A stretch of 15,126 nucleotides of DNA from Bacteroidota bacterium (lineage in GTDB: Bacteria > Bacteroidota > Bacteroidia > UBA7662 > CANHCV01). Shown here in pieces: positions 7,032-14,849 of the stretch; positions within the stretch are counted from its first letter, which is position 1; each line of letters begins with the position of its first letter. Made by a program: the position numbers and the translations under genes. Location of the stretch: contig JAIYBD010000257.1 in assembly GCA_027488715.1 (NCBI GenBank), positions 1-15,126 of the forward strand. Direction: 5' to 3'. A model generated the notes under the pieces. It made no database searches. It had not been told where the DNA came from and saw nothing but the letters and a program-made list of their open reading frames with translations.

Positions 7032-8895
7032 TCCGAACAATTTTAATGGCGATCCTTCGGTTTTGGGAACGACCAAGTTCTGTTCCGTTATCCGAAACGG
7101 GCTGGGAGTCGCCATAACCTTTGAATTCAATTTGGTTGAATGGGACATCTAGAAGTCGGAGTCTTAAAAACAACGATTTTGCTCTCTTTTCGGAAAGTTT
7201 TTGATTGGCATCTTTCTTTCCAACAGCATCCGTGTGTCCTTGAATTTCCACTCTAATTTGGGGGTTTGACTTTAAAAATCTTGCTAGTACCACAATTTCA
7301 GAATCAGAAGAAGGTAAAATGCTGTCGGAATTGGTGTCGAAAAAGATATTGGCAAGAGAAACCATTTTTCCTAATTTGATAGGCTCCAAGGCAATTGTCA
7401 TTTCAGTTTGTGCTGGCGAAAACTGACCAGAGAAAAAGATGTAACCCGGAGCCTCGGCATGAATACTAAAGGTTTTTTCAGAAGGAACACAAATGATTTC
7501 GGGACCACCGTTGGGGTGGGTAAAGTCATTGAAATAGTTGGTTCTTGTGACTGGATTGTTAATGATTAAATGAACAGAAATTGGTGTTTTGGTTTGGGCA
7601 TCAACAAACTGAAAGCGATTCCACTGGGTTGGCCAAGGTCGGAATGGTTCAGGGACTTCAAATGAAAATAGATCGGTTTTGCCCAAGGACGGGGCATCAT
7701 CGGAAGTGAGAATTCCCGATTTTCCATCGGTGCTGATCCAAATTCCCGATTGATCCATGGCGTTGTTGATGGGTGATCCCATGTTTAAGGGTTTTGTCCA
7801 ACCCGAATCGGTAAAATGGGATACAAATAAATCTTTGCCTCCAAACCCAGGATGTCCGGCGCTAGCAAAATAAAGGGTTTGTCCATCGGGGTGTACGAAT
7901 GGAGAAGCCTCATCATACCTCGTGTTTATGGTTGGTCCTAAATTTTCGGGGGTGCTCCATCCAGCGGGCAAGTGAACGCTTTTCCAGATGTCCCAACCTC
8001 CATAGCCGCCGGGGCGATTGGAAAGGAAATACATCGTTTTCCCATCGGAGCTGATGCTAGGTTGGGATTCCCACCAAGGAGAATTGATGATAGGATCCAA
8101 GTTTTTCGGATTCCCAAATCGGTTATTGGGCATTTTTTCACTCACATAGATGTCGCACGATCCCCGAGAATCAGCTCGATCACAGGCGGTGAAAAATAAC
8201 AATTTGCCATTTCCTGAAACCGAACTACCACCTTCATTGGAGGTGGTATTGATTTCTAGCGAAACGGGTTCTGCCAATTCGAAACTTCCATCACTATTCC
8301 TCCTTGAAATGAAGATATCCTCGTCGTTAACTCCTCTTCTGGTGAAAAATAATTGTTGCCCAGACGCATCCAACCATCCTCGGTTTTCATAGTAAGGGGT
8401 GTTGATTTGATCGCCTAGGTTTTTTATTGAAACGTTAAATGGCCTTTTTAGAGCGTCCAAAGAAAAGATACAATCTGCAAGGTACATCTTCCCATCTTGG
8501 TGAGCTTGATAGGAAAGATTTTTAAAGGTGAGAAGTTTTTGAAAATCCTGTTGAGCTCCGTAATAATCGGATTTCCGCATTTTTAAAATTCCAGAATTGA
8601 GGTAGGATTTGTAATAGGTAGAAATTTGGAAGTTTTTGATTTTTTCGTAAGACACCAACGCCATGGAATCGTTTCCGGTTTGGAAATATAGATCTGCCAG
8701 TGAAAGTAGAGAATTGACGTGTTCGGGATTGGAACTATGGACTTGCTCGAGAAGAACGATAGCTTCAGGATACCGATTAGCGTTAATTTCTTTGATGGCT
8801 TTTTGATAGATTTTATCTACCTTTTTCGGAAGATTCGTTTGAGCCCAACCGGCCAAATGAAAAATTGAAAATACAAGGAAAGCGATACGTCTCAT
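7021..8895 (-). CDS. OmpA-family protein with TPR, PD40 beta-propeller and CRD domains (PorE-like)
   Basis: The 624-residue envelope protein has a signal peptide (about residues 1-18, LAGWA/Q, no lipobox cysteine). TPR-like helices follow at about 25-145. PD40/WD40-like propeller repeats span about 170-410, with the recurring pattern seen in DGKTMYFLSNRPGGYGGWDIW and DGQTLYFASAGHPGFGGKDLF. A carboxypeptidase-regulatory-like beta domain covers about 425-505. A C-terminal OmpA domain (about 512-620) has GHTDAVG with D556 and NQKLSEKRA with R571, the peptidoglycan-binding residues. This domain order is that of PorE, which anchors the type IX secretion machine to peptidoglycan, but Bacteroidota genomes carry several paralogues, so T9SS membership is an inference. 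The ATG at 8895 directly precedes the signal peptide. A TACCTTTA sequence just upstream could be its -7 element. Its TAG lies inside the end of the helicase gene. Confidence 0.88.
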   Translation of the reverse strand: MRRIAFLVFSIFHLAGWAQTNLPKKVDKIYQKAIKEINANRYPEAIVLLEQVHSSNPEHVNSLLSLADLYFQTGNDSMALVSYEKIKNFQISTYYKSYLNSGILKMRKSDYYGAQQDFQKLLTFKNLSYQAHQDGKMYLADCIFSLDALKRPFNVSIKNLGDQINTPYYENRGWLDASGQQLFFTRRGVNDEDIFISRRNSDGSFELAEPVSLEINTTSNEGGSSVSGNGKLLFFTACDRADSRGSCDIYVSEKMPNNRFGNPKNLDPIINSPWWESQPSISSDGKTMYFLSNRPGGYGGWDIWKSVHLPAGWSTPENLGPTINTRYDEASPFVHPDGQTLYFASAGHPGFGGKDLFVSHFTDSGWTKPLNMGSPINNAMDQSGIWISTDGKSGILTSDDAPSLGKTDLFSFEVPEPFRPWPTQWNRFQFVDAQTKTPISVHLIINNPVTRTNYFNDFTHPNGGPEIICVPSEKTFSIHAEAPGYIFFSGQFSPAQTEMTIALEPIKLGKMVSLANIFFDTNSDSILPSSDSEIVVLARFLKSNPQIRVEIQGHTDAVGKKDANQKLSEKRAKSLFLRLRLLDVPFNQIEFKGYGDSQPVSDNGTELGRSQNRRIAIKIVRINP

Positions 8896-8987
8896 GGAAA
8901 TCTAAAGGTAAGAATAAACCTCTTTAAACGTTTTCTGGCGATCGAATTGTGGAAATAAATAGATTAAATTCTTGCAAAATGGACAAG

Positions 8988-9013
8988 AAAAAAGCCGCTG
9001 AAAAGCGGCTTTT
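8988..9013 (-). terminator. Rho-independent terminator of the SPOR-like gene
   Basis: On the minus strand, AAAAGCCGCT, loop TTTC, AGCGGCTTTT form a perfect 10-bp hairpin running into a T-tract. It starts 3 nt after the stop codon of the gene at 9017-9607. The A/T-flanked stem could also stop plus-strand transcription. It separates that gene from the PorE-like gene, which therefore needs its own promoter. Confidence 0.9.
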
Positions 9014-9016
9014 AGT

Positions 9017-9607
9017 TTATTTTTTGAAGTTAACACCTTCTAATTCGGCGGCCTCTTGAGAGATTCGTTTGCCGTCTTTATAACAAACTACCCAAGCGTC
9101 ACTCAATCCTAGTTTTTTAAGCTCATCGCGAAACTCTTCGGCTTTGTTAATTTTCGTAAAATATCCCAAAACATATTTGATTTGGTTTTCAACCATTTCA
9201 GTTTCGATTTCTGATTTGCCTAAGCCCTTAGCGCGATATTGATTGTATGCACCTAATTGAACCTTAAAGTAAAGTCCTGTTTTTTCTTTAATTGGGTTTG
9301 AATTAGCCTCCTCCAAAACTTGTTTTTCTTGCTGCTCTTTTTGAACAATAAGTAGCTTTTTCAAAGAATCCATTTCAGCTTTGTTGCTATTCAATTCATT
9401 GCTCATGTTGTTCATCAACAATTGCATTTCATCCTTTTCTGTAGAACATTTTTTTAAATCATTGGACTTGCTTTCAAGATTTTTAATAACAGCAGCTACT
9501 TCATCAACCGACATTTTTTTGATCTTTTTGCGCTCCTCCTTGGTCATTTCTTGTCCAAAAGAAAGTAAGGTTACCAATGAAAAAATAGAAATGAATAAAG
9601 TTTTCAT
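9017..9607 (-). CDS. Secreted coiled-coil protein with SPOR-like C-terminal domain
   Basis: The 196-residue product begins with a signal peptide (MKTLFISIFSLVTLLSFGQ). A long charged, heptad-like helix follows (about residues 22-105, rich in E, K, N and Q). Residues about 111-182 form a SPOR-like module: YFKVQLGAY near the start, then YVLGYFTKINKAEEFRDELK, and AWVVCYKDGKRI at the end. SPOR domains bind denuded glycan strands of peptidoglycan, so a periplasmic cell-wall role is likely, though this match is judged by eye. An in-frame TTG at 9625 was rejected because it lies inside the promoter element. The gene is monocistronic, with its own promoter and terminator, and lies between the kinase operon and the PorE-like gene. 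Bacteroidota relatives are sometimes labelled ezrin/radixin/moesin because of the coiled coil, a name without functional meaning here. Confidence 0.75.
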   Translation of the reverse strand: MKTLFISIFSLVTLLSFGQEMTKEERKKIKKMSVDEVAAVIKNLESKSNDLKKCSTEKDEMQLLMNNMSNELNSNKAEMDSLKKLLIVQKEQQEKQVLEEANSNPIKEKTGLYFKVQLGAYNQYRAKGLGKSEIETEMVENQIKYVLGYFTKINKAEEFRDELKKLGLSDAWVVCYKDGKRISQEAAELEGVNFKK

Positions 9608-9622
9608 GTTTAAAATTTTTTT

Positions 9623-9630
9623 CAAAGCTA
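9623..9630 (-). promoter_or_regulatory. -7 promoter element of the SPOR-like gene
   Basis: TAGCTTTG on the minus strand matches TAnnTTTG exactly and lies 15 nt before the ATG at 9607, in the 41-nt gap after the kinase stop codon. A -33 element is not obvious. The resulting leader would be very short. Confidence 0.55.
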
Positions 9631-9648
9631 CAAAAAAAAATGGGAGTA

Positions 9649-10950
9649 TTACCTAATTTGTGGAAGTTCAATGGTAAATTCAGTGTAATTGCCCAGTTCA
9701 GATTTAAGTGAAATCGTCCCTCCTAATTTCATTACAATTTCATGAACCATGTACAAACCTAATCCAGTTCCGGGCTTTACATCGGTTCCTCGAAAGAACA
9801 TTTCAAAAACCTTCTTTTGGAATTCTTCTGGAATACCCAAGCCATTGTCCCAGATCGTAATTTTTGATTGATTTGATGAATTTTGAATGTCAATCTTCAG
9901 TTGAGGCGATTCTTTGGTCGTATTGGAATACTGAATGGCATTGGAAATAAGATTAGTCAAGATGATTTTTAATCGAGTAGGGTCTGAGTAAAATGGAGTA
10001 TTTTCTTGAATATGAATAACCTTTTCAATTTTTTGAGAGTCTTCATTGAATTCGTGTTGTGAAAGGATATCACTTACAAGTTGTTGAAAGTTGATTTGTT
10101 CCGATTCTAGTTTTTGTCGCGCATTCTTTGCAATGTGAATGATGTCGAAAATGAAATCATTCATTTTTCGAATCGACGATTCTTGCAAATTCAGATAATT
10201 ATTGATGGTTTTGGGATCATCTTCCATTTTCATCAATTCAATTAATCCCAAAACAGAGGTTAGAGGCGATCTCAAATCATGTGAAATGGCGTAGAAAAAA
10301 TAGTCCAATTCCTTATTCGCTTTGGATAAAGCGATGTTTTGATTTTCAAGTTTGGATTGATGTTGCAAGAGAATCCTACTTTTTGTTCGCACAACCTGAA
10401 GCGAAAAAAATGAATAAATAAGGATTGCAGCGAAACCTAAAACCCAGAAAAAGACACTCCACGTTTGCTTTTGATGATAGTTTAAAGGTACTTCTGCACC
10501 ATACTTTTCATAGATGTACCAAGAAAAAAGATACACCAAAAAGATAGAAATGATGATGGCAGCAACTTTCCAGCGGTGTGCAAAGTGGAACGACATGAAC
10601 GCATTCACCACATTTACAAAAAATAAAAACTGAATTCCGGTGTCAAATCCAAATAACCAAGTTCCCCACAAAACCGCCAATAAACCTGCATATACGGAAA
10701 ATGTTCTCGCCAAGGTATGGAGCCTAAAATGATTGAAAATTGGGCTTAACCCATACAAAGAGGCGAGAAAGAGCAATTGAATCCAATATGTTTTTCCCGG
10801 AAATTCAAAATAAGAATACACCACCAAAGGATACACCAACATCGATAAATAGGTGGTCATCATGTTGGTAGCTCTGATTTCCAAAGCGTCTTCACGGGCA
10901 GTATCAGATGTGATGCCCGCCTCAATGAATGATCGAAGAAAATTCTTCAT
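9649..10950 (-). CDS. Membrane sensor histidine kinase, six predicted TM segments
   Basis: This 433-residue inner-membrane kinase would autophosphorylate and pass phosphate to a response regulator. Six hydrophobic segments occupy about residues 31-50, 55-70, 82-100, 104-123, 127-147 and 164-186, with no sizeable periplasmic sensor domain. A short helical linker leads to the HisKA motif AISHDLRSPLT with phospho-acceptor H224. The HATPase domain has the N box NLISNAIQYS (333-342), DNGLGI (368-373), FEMFFRG and GTGLGL (394-399), so all catalytic motifs are intact. The start codon overlaps the PAP2-like stop as ATGA, making it the last gene of the rpoN operon. No response regulator is adjacent, so it is an orphan kinase. 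The signal may be membrane-linked, given the sensor layout and the PAP2 neighbour; this is inference. Confidence 0.93.
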   Translation of the reverse strand: MKNFLRSFIEAGITSDTAREDALEIRATNMMTTYLSMLVYPLVVYSYFEFPGKTYWIQLLFLASLYGLSPIFNHFRLHTLARTFSVYAGLLAVLWGTWLFGFDTGIQFLFFVNVVNAFMSFHFAHRWKVAAIIISIFLVYLFSWYIYEKYGAEVPLNYHQKQTWSVFFWVLGFAAILIYSFFSLQVVRTKSRILLQHQSKLENQNIALSKANKELDYFFYAISHDLRSPLTSVLGLIELMKMEDDPKTINNYLNLQESSIRKMNDFIFDIIHIAKNARQKLESEQINFQQLVSDILSQHEFNEDSQKIEKVIHIQENTPFYSDPTRLKIILTNLISNAIQYSNTTKESPQLKIDIQNSSNQSKITIWDNGLGIPEEFQKKVFEMFFRGTDVKPGTGLGLYMVHEIVMKLGGTISLKSELGNYTEFTIELPQIR

Positions 10951-11570
10951 GATAAGGTAATAATTTGAATAAATGAAGTAGATACAAAAAGACCCAATAA
11001 ATGACCAATCAATAACTCATCCCATCGGTGCGCTCCAGAAATCCATCGAATTCCCGTAACAAATCCACCGATTAAAATGATGGAAATCGTTAATCCCAAA
11101 CGAAGTTCTAAGGGAAGGGTATGATTGAAAACAAGAATGGGGAGTAAAATTGCCCAACCGGAAGCATGTGCGCTAATTTTGATTTTCTTGAAATAAAAAA
11201 AAGCAAGAGAAATAAGCAAAACACCCCCACTTCCAGTGGTTAACCAAATCAAATCGGCCATCGGTCCAAGCTGATCCTTTAAATTCAAGGTGTAACCCAA
11301 CCAAAAAATTCCTCCAATCAAAAAGGGCCAAACCCGACTTGAAACGTCTTCCATCTCAAAATCTGTTTTTCTTCCAAGTCGGGTTGATAAAAATACCAAC
11401 AACGGAATCACGACCACAAATCCAACTTCATACCCCAAAAAGATCCCAAACGTTGAACTGAAAAATCCAAACCGATCGGATAGAAATTCATTAAACCAAA
11501 CTATAAGTACCCAAGTTGGAATCCACAACGGGTGAAATAACAAGGAACAGATGTAATAAAACCGATTCAT
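10947..11570 (-). CDS. PAP2-like integral membrane protein
   Basis: The 207-residue protein is almost entirely hydrophobic, with about six membrane segments. Remnants of the type 2 phosphatidic acid phosphatase signature are visible: KISAHASG (131-138) in the position of the usual PSGH, and RWISGAHRWDE (175-185) in the position of SRxxxxxHxxxD, with H181 and D184. A charged RKTDFEMEDVSSR loop at about 67-79 may correspond to the first motif. It could dephosphorylate a lipid phosphate or pyrophosphate at the membrane, but the motifs deviate from classical members, so activity is uncertain. The ATG at 11570 shares its A with the rpoN stop (TGATG). I preferred it to the preceding in-frame TTG at 11573. 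It is tightly coupled to rpoN upstream and overlaps the kinase gene downstream by 4 nt. Confidence 0.75.
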   Translation of the reverse strand: MNRFYYICSLLFHPLWIPTWVLIVWFNEFLSDRFGFFSSTFGIFLGYEVGFVVVIPLLVFLSTRLGRKTDFEMEDVSSRVWPFLIGGIFWLGYTLNLKDQLGPMADLIWLTTGSGGVLLISLAFFYFKKIKISAHASGWAILLPILVFNHTLPLELRLGLTISIILIGGFVTGIRWISGAHRWDELLIGHLLGLFVSTSFIQIITLS

Positions 11571-13003
11571 CAAATCTCTTTACGAAGGCGCGCAACAGGA
11601 ATTCCCAGTTGCTCTCGGTACTTGGCTACGGTTCTGCGCGCAATGGTGTACCCCTTTTCTACCAAAATGTCCGTTAACTTGTCATCGCTCACCGGCTTGC
11701 GCTTGTCTTCCTGTTCAATACAGTCGGAAAGTATTTTCTTCACTTCCTTACTTGAAACTTCTTCTCCCGAATCGGTCATAATTCCCTCCGAAAAGAAATG
11801 CTTCAAGCCGAAGGTGCCGTATGGAGTATGAACGAATTTGGAATTCGCTACTCGGGAAATGGTCGAAATATCCATGCCAATTTCCTCAGCGATGTCCTTT
11901 AAAATCATAGGTCTCAATTTGGTTTCATCCCCCGATAAAAAGTAAGCTTCTTGATGGCGAATAATAGCGTCCATGGTAGTTAAAAGCGTTGTTTGTCGCT
12001 GCTTGATGGCATCCACAAACCATTTGGCTGAATCCAATTTACTCTTGATGAATACCAAGGTTTCTTTCACCTTTTTGTCGCTCTCGGCTTGCTTGGTGTA
12101 GTCTTTGAGCATTTCTTGGTAGTCTTTGCTCAACCGAAGTTCGGGAGCATTCTTGGCATTTAATTTCAAGCTGATTTCGCCTTGATCGATGTGGATGATG
12201 AAATCGGGAATGATGGAACCCAATGAATCATCCTCTTCGGCTGTTCCTCCCGGTTTAGGATTGCATTTGATGATTTCTTGTTGAGCTTTTCTAAAGAGGT
12301 CTTCATCCAATTCCAACGCCTTCATTAGTTTTTCAAAATGCTTTTTGGAGAATAGATCAAAATAAAGTTCTACCATTTCAATGGCCACGTTGATGGCCAC
12401 ATTTCGTTTTTTCTTTTTTAACTGAATAAGCAAACACTCGCGCAGATCTCGAGCACCAACCCCAGCTGGATCAAAACTTTGGATTTTAAGAAGAATCTTC
12501 TCGAGTTCCTCTTCCGAAACCATCAAATTTTGGGTAAAAGCCAAATCGTCGGAAAGGTTCATGAGCGGACGACGGAGGTACCCATCGGCGTCAATAGATC
12601 CAATGACGTGAATGAGGATGGCCCGATCCCTTTCCGATAAATCCAATTCGCCGGCTTGCGACATCAATTTTTCATGGAAGGAATTTTTGCCGGCGTAAGG
12701 CGATTCTTTGTCATCGTCGTCATCGTCGTAATTCAAATCCTTGGTTCGAAAATCCGCAATCCCATCATCCTCCAAATATTCGCTTAAATCAAAATCCAAT
12801 TCATCTTCAGGTTGTTGCTCATCTTCATCCGCCGACTCATTTTCAAAATCGCTTGCAGCCTCTTCCAAAGCCGGATTTTCTTCCAATTCTTCTTTAATTC
12901 GTTGCTCCAAAGAAGCCGTTGGTACTTGCAATAATTGAATGAATTGAATTTGTTGCGGACTAAGACGCTGAAGTTGTTTTAATTTTAGGGTTTGTTTAAG
13001 CAT
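11570..13003 (-). CDS. rpoN: RNA polymerase sigma-54 factor
   Basis: Sigma-54 binds core RNA polymerase and directs it to -24/-12 promoters, where an AAA+ activator is needed to open DNA. All regions are visible in 477 residues. Region I is Q/L-rich (residues 1-48, with QLQRLSPQQIQFIQLLQ). An acidic region II, including a run of six aspartates, covers about 50-100. The core-binding domain is central. A helix-turn-helix lies at about 371-390 (IAEEIGMDISTISRVANSKF), and the RpoN box ARRTVAKYRE is at 455-464. The start MLKQTLKLKQ matches the family start, and no residue appears missing. It heads an operon with the PAP2-like gene (1-nt overlap) and the kinase. The short gap to the divergent hydrolase gene holds two imperfect TAnnTTTG matches (TTTCTTTG and AATCTTTG on the minus strand), so its promoter is only tentatively placed. 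Confidence 0.97.
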   Translation of the reverse strand: MLKQTLKLKQLQRLSPQQIQFIQLLQVPTASLEQRIKEELEENPALEEAASDFENESADEDEQQPEDELDFDLSEYLEDDGIADFRTKDLNYDDDDDDKESPYAGKNSFHEKLMSQAGELDLSERDRAILIHVIGSIDADGYLRRPLMNLSDDLAFTQNLMVSEEELEKILLKIQSFDPAGVGARDLRECLLIQLKKKKRNVAINVAIEMVELYFDLFSKKHFEKLMKALELDEDLFRKAQQEIIKCNPKPGGTAEEDDSLGSIIPDFIIHIDQGEISLKLNAKNAPELRLSKDYQEMLKDYTKQAESDKKVKETLVFIKSKLDSAKWFVDAIKQRQTTLLTTMDAIIRHQEAYFLSGDETKLRPMILKDIAEEIGMDISTISRVANSKFVHTPYGTFGLKHFFSEGIMTDSGEEVSSKEVKKILSDCIEQEDKRKPVSDDKLTDILVEKGYTIARRTVAKYREQLGIPVARLRKEI

Positions 13004-13098
13004 AGATTTTCGGACTGCAAAGAAAACAAAGATTTTGCTGCCTTCGAAGTTAAACCATTTTTATTACCATGGTCCATTCCAGAGAAAATTTTCTTTTT

Positions 13099-14379
13099 AT
13101 GAGATTGTTCATCGCCTTCATTTTCATTTTCCAAATTTTACCGGTTTTTTCCCAAAATTTGTATTTCCCGCCCGCCACCGGGAATCAATGGGATACCATC
13201 GCGCCATCAAGTTTAGGATGGTGTGCAAGTAGAATTGATTCGCTGAGCGATTTTTTACGTCGCAACAATACCAAAGGGTGCATCATTTTGAAAGATGGGA
13301 AAATTGCCTACGAGCGATATTTCGGTTCGTTTCAAGTAGATTCTCCCTGGTATTGGGCAAGCGCGGGCAAAACCCTGACGGCAACATTGGTCGGCATTGC
13401 CCAACAAGAAGGGCGCCTTTCGATTTCCGATACTTCCTCCAAATACCTTGGCGCCGGCTGGACCAGCCTTCCTCGAAACAAAGAAGACCTCATTACCATT
13501 CGCCACCAACTAACCATGACATCGGGTTTGAACGATGGTGTTTCAAATCTAAACTGTACCGATGATACTTGTTTGACGTACTTGGCTGATGCAGGAACGC
13601 GGTGGGCTTACCACAATGCCCCGTACTTGCTTCTGCATGATGTCCTCGAACAGGCAACGGGGCAAACCATCAACAACTACACCCTTCAAAAAATCATGCT
13701 TCCTACCGGACTCCGGGGCCTCTGGTCGAACGATGGCGTCTTTTTTTCAACCACCCGTTCCTTTGCTCGTTTTGGTTTGTTGATGCTAAACAAGGGGAAA
13801 TGGAATACCACCACCATTTTAGCCGATACCAATTATTACAACGATATGGTTAGTCCAAGCCAATTGTTGAACAAAAGCTACGGTTATTTGTGGTGGCTCA
13901 ACGGACAACCCAGTTATCAATTGCCCCAAGTGCCTTTGATCATTCGAGGTAGCCTTATTTCGGCCGCCCCAAGCCCGGTGATTTGCGGCCTTGGAAAGAA
14001 TGATCAAAAACTTTACATCTGGCCGCAAGAAAATTTGGTGGTTATTCGCCTTGGCGAATCGGCCGGTGGAATCAATCCCACCCTTTCCGGATTCGATAAT
14101 CAACTTTGGATCGAAATCATGAAATTGATGTGCAACGTAAATTCAAACCACGAAACGCCGATTTCCAATAACTCCTTTTATCCCAATCCGGGAAGTCAAT
14201 TTCTTCGGTCAATGAACCCCATCTCTGAACTTCAAATTATTGATCTTCAAGGAAAATTGGTTTTTAAAGATGAAAATCAGAAAAGTGAATGGGATATTCA
14301 AAACCTAGCCCCAGGAATGTATTGGATCATGGGAAAATCTCAGGGAGTTTGGATGAAACAGAAGTGGGTGAAGCAATAG
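13099..14379 (+). CDS. Secreted serine hydrolase (beta-lactamase class C-like) with T9SS sorting domain
   Basis: The 426-residue protein has a signal peptide (about 1-19, ILPVFSQ) and a class C beta-lactamase/esterase fold domain (about 40-345). Catalytic motifs are SAGK (S88 nucleophile, K91), YHN (Y171, N173) and a GLGK segment (297-300) in the place of the usual third motif. HQLTMTSGL (137-145) is typical of this family. The substrate is unknown; esterase, peptidase or D-amino-acid ester activity is more likely than antibiotic hydrolysis. The C-terminus (about 358-426) carries a type IX secretion sorting domain: YPNP (361-364), LAPGMYWI and a basic KQKWVKQ end, so it should cross the outer membrane and be released or surface-attached. 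I chose the ATG at 13099 because the signal peptide begins there; an in-frame ATG at 13069 would add ten residues. It stands alone, divergent from rpoN. Confidence 0.9.
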   Translation: MRLFIAFIFIFQILPVFSQNLYFPPATGNQWDTIAPSSLGWCASRIDSLSDFLRRNNTKGCIILKDGKIAYERYFGSFQVDSPWYWASAGKTLTATLVGIAQQEGRLSISDTSSKYLGAGWTSLPRNKEDLITIRHQLTMTSGLNDGVSNLNCTDDTCLTYLADAGTRWAYHNAPYLLLHDVLEQATGQTINNYTLQKIMLPTGLRGLWSNDGVFFSTTRSFARFGLLMLNKGKWNTTTILADTNYYNDMVSPSQLLNKSYGYLWWLNGQPSYQLPQVPLIIRGSLISAAPSPVICGLGKNDQKLYIWPQENLVVIRLGESAGGINPTLSGFDNQLWIEIMKLMCNVNSNHETPISNNSFYPNPGSQFLRSMNPISELQIIDLQGKLVFKDENQKSEWDIQNLAPGMYWIMGKSQGVWMKQKWVKQ

Positions 14380-14435
14380 ATTTCCACAAGAAAATTTTCC
14401 GTACTTTTTATTAGACAATTTCGAGCTGAATTGAT

Positions 14436-14443
14436 TAGATTTG
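14436..14443 (+). promoter_or_regulatory. -7 promoter element of rnpB
   Basis: TAGATTTG is an exact TAnnTTTG match ending 4 nt before the first base of the RNase P P1 helix, so the predicted transcription start agrees with the RNA 5' end. A weak TTAG at 14411-14414 is the best -33 candidate. Confidence 0.7.
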
Positions 14444-14447
14444 CGAA

Positions 14448-14825
14448 GTCGGTCGGTTCGGCTTGTCGCTTGTTTGAAAGAAAGCAAGAGGAAAGTCCGG
14501 ACAACCAAGGGCAGCGTGCTTCCTAACGGGAAGGCACCGGAAACGGTGACAGAGAGTGTCGCAGAGAAAAACCGCCGATTGCGAAAGCAAGGCAAGGGTG
14601 AAAACGTGGGGTAAGAGCCCACGATGCTTCAAGGTGACTTGAAGGAGGGATAAACCTCACGCGTTGAAAGGCCAAATAGGCAGTGAACAGAAGCGGCCCG
14701 TTTCGATTCCTTCGGGGATTTCACTGTGGGTAGGCCGATGGACCTTGTGGGCAACTGCAAGGCTAGATGAATGGCAAGCTCGGGGGAAACCCTCAGACAA
14801 AATCCGGCTTACAGGGCCGGCCGAC
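14448..14825 (+). ncRNA. rnpB: RNase P RNA (class A type)
   Basis: This is the catalytic RNA of ribonuclease P, which with the RnpA protein trims 5' leaders from pre-tRNAs. The universal segments are all in order: GAGGAAAGTCCGG (14488-14500, 5' side of P4), an ACAGAGAGTG segment near 14549, AGAGAAAAACCGCC near 14563, GGGTGAAAACGTGGGG near 14596 followed by TAAGAGCCCAC, GAAAGGCCAAATAG near 14666, and AGACAAAATCCGGCTTACAG near 14795 (3' side of P4). The ends pair as helix P1: GTCGGTCGG (14448-14456) with CCGGCCGAC (14817-14825), nine pairs with one G-U. At 378 nt it has the usual length. It is followed by ATTTTT and, 24 nt on, by the response-regulator start. Short open frames on either strand inside it are not genes. 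Confidence 0.97.
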
Positions 14826-14837
14826 ATTTTTAAAAAA

Positions 14838-14843
14838 AAGGAG
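14838..14843 (+). promoter_or_regulatory. Strong Shine-Dalgarno of the response-regulator gene
   Basis: AAGGAG lies 6 nt before the ATG at 14850 and fixes that start. Most genes in this window lack such a sequence. No promoter fits between rnpB and this site, so translation likely begins on a transcript that comes through rnpB. Confidence 0.6.
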
Positions 14844-14849
14844 TGAAGT

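Noticed and set aside
12700..12940. Serine-rich open frame opposite the rpoN N-terminus
   Set aside because: It is the complement of the acidic Asp/Glu stretch of RpoN, which yields serine-rich reading in the reverse direction. No start signal supports it.
13099..14379. Antibiotic-resistance beta-lactamase
   Set aside because: The fold family is shared with many esterases and peptidases. The YHN and GLGK motifs and the T9SS export domain do not match resistance enzymes.
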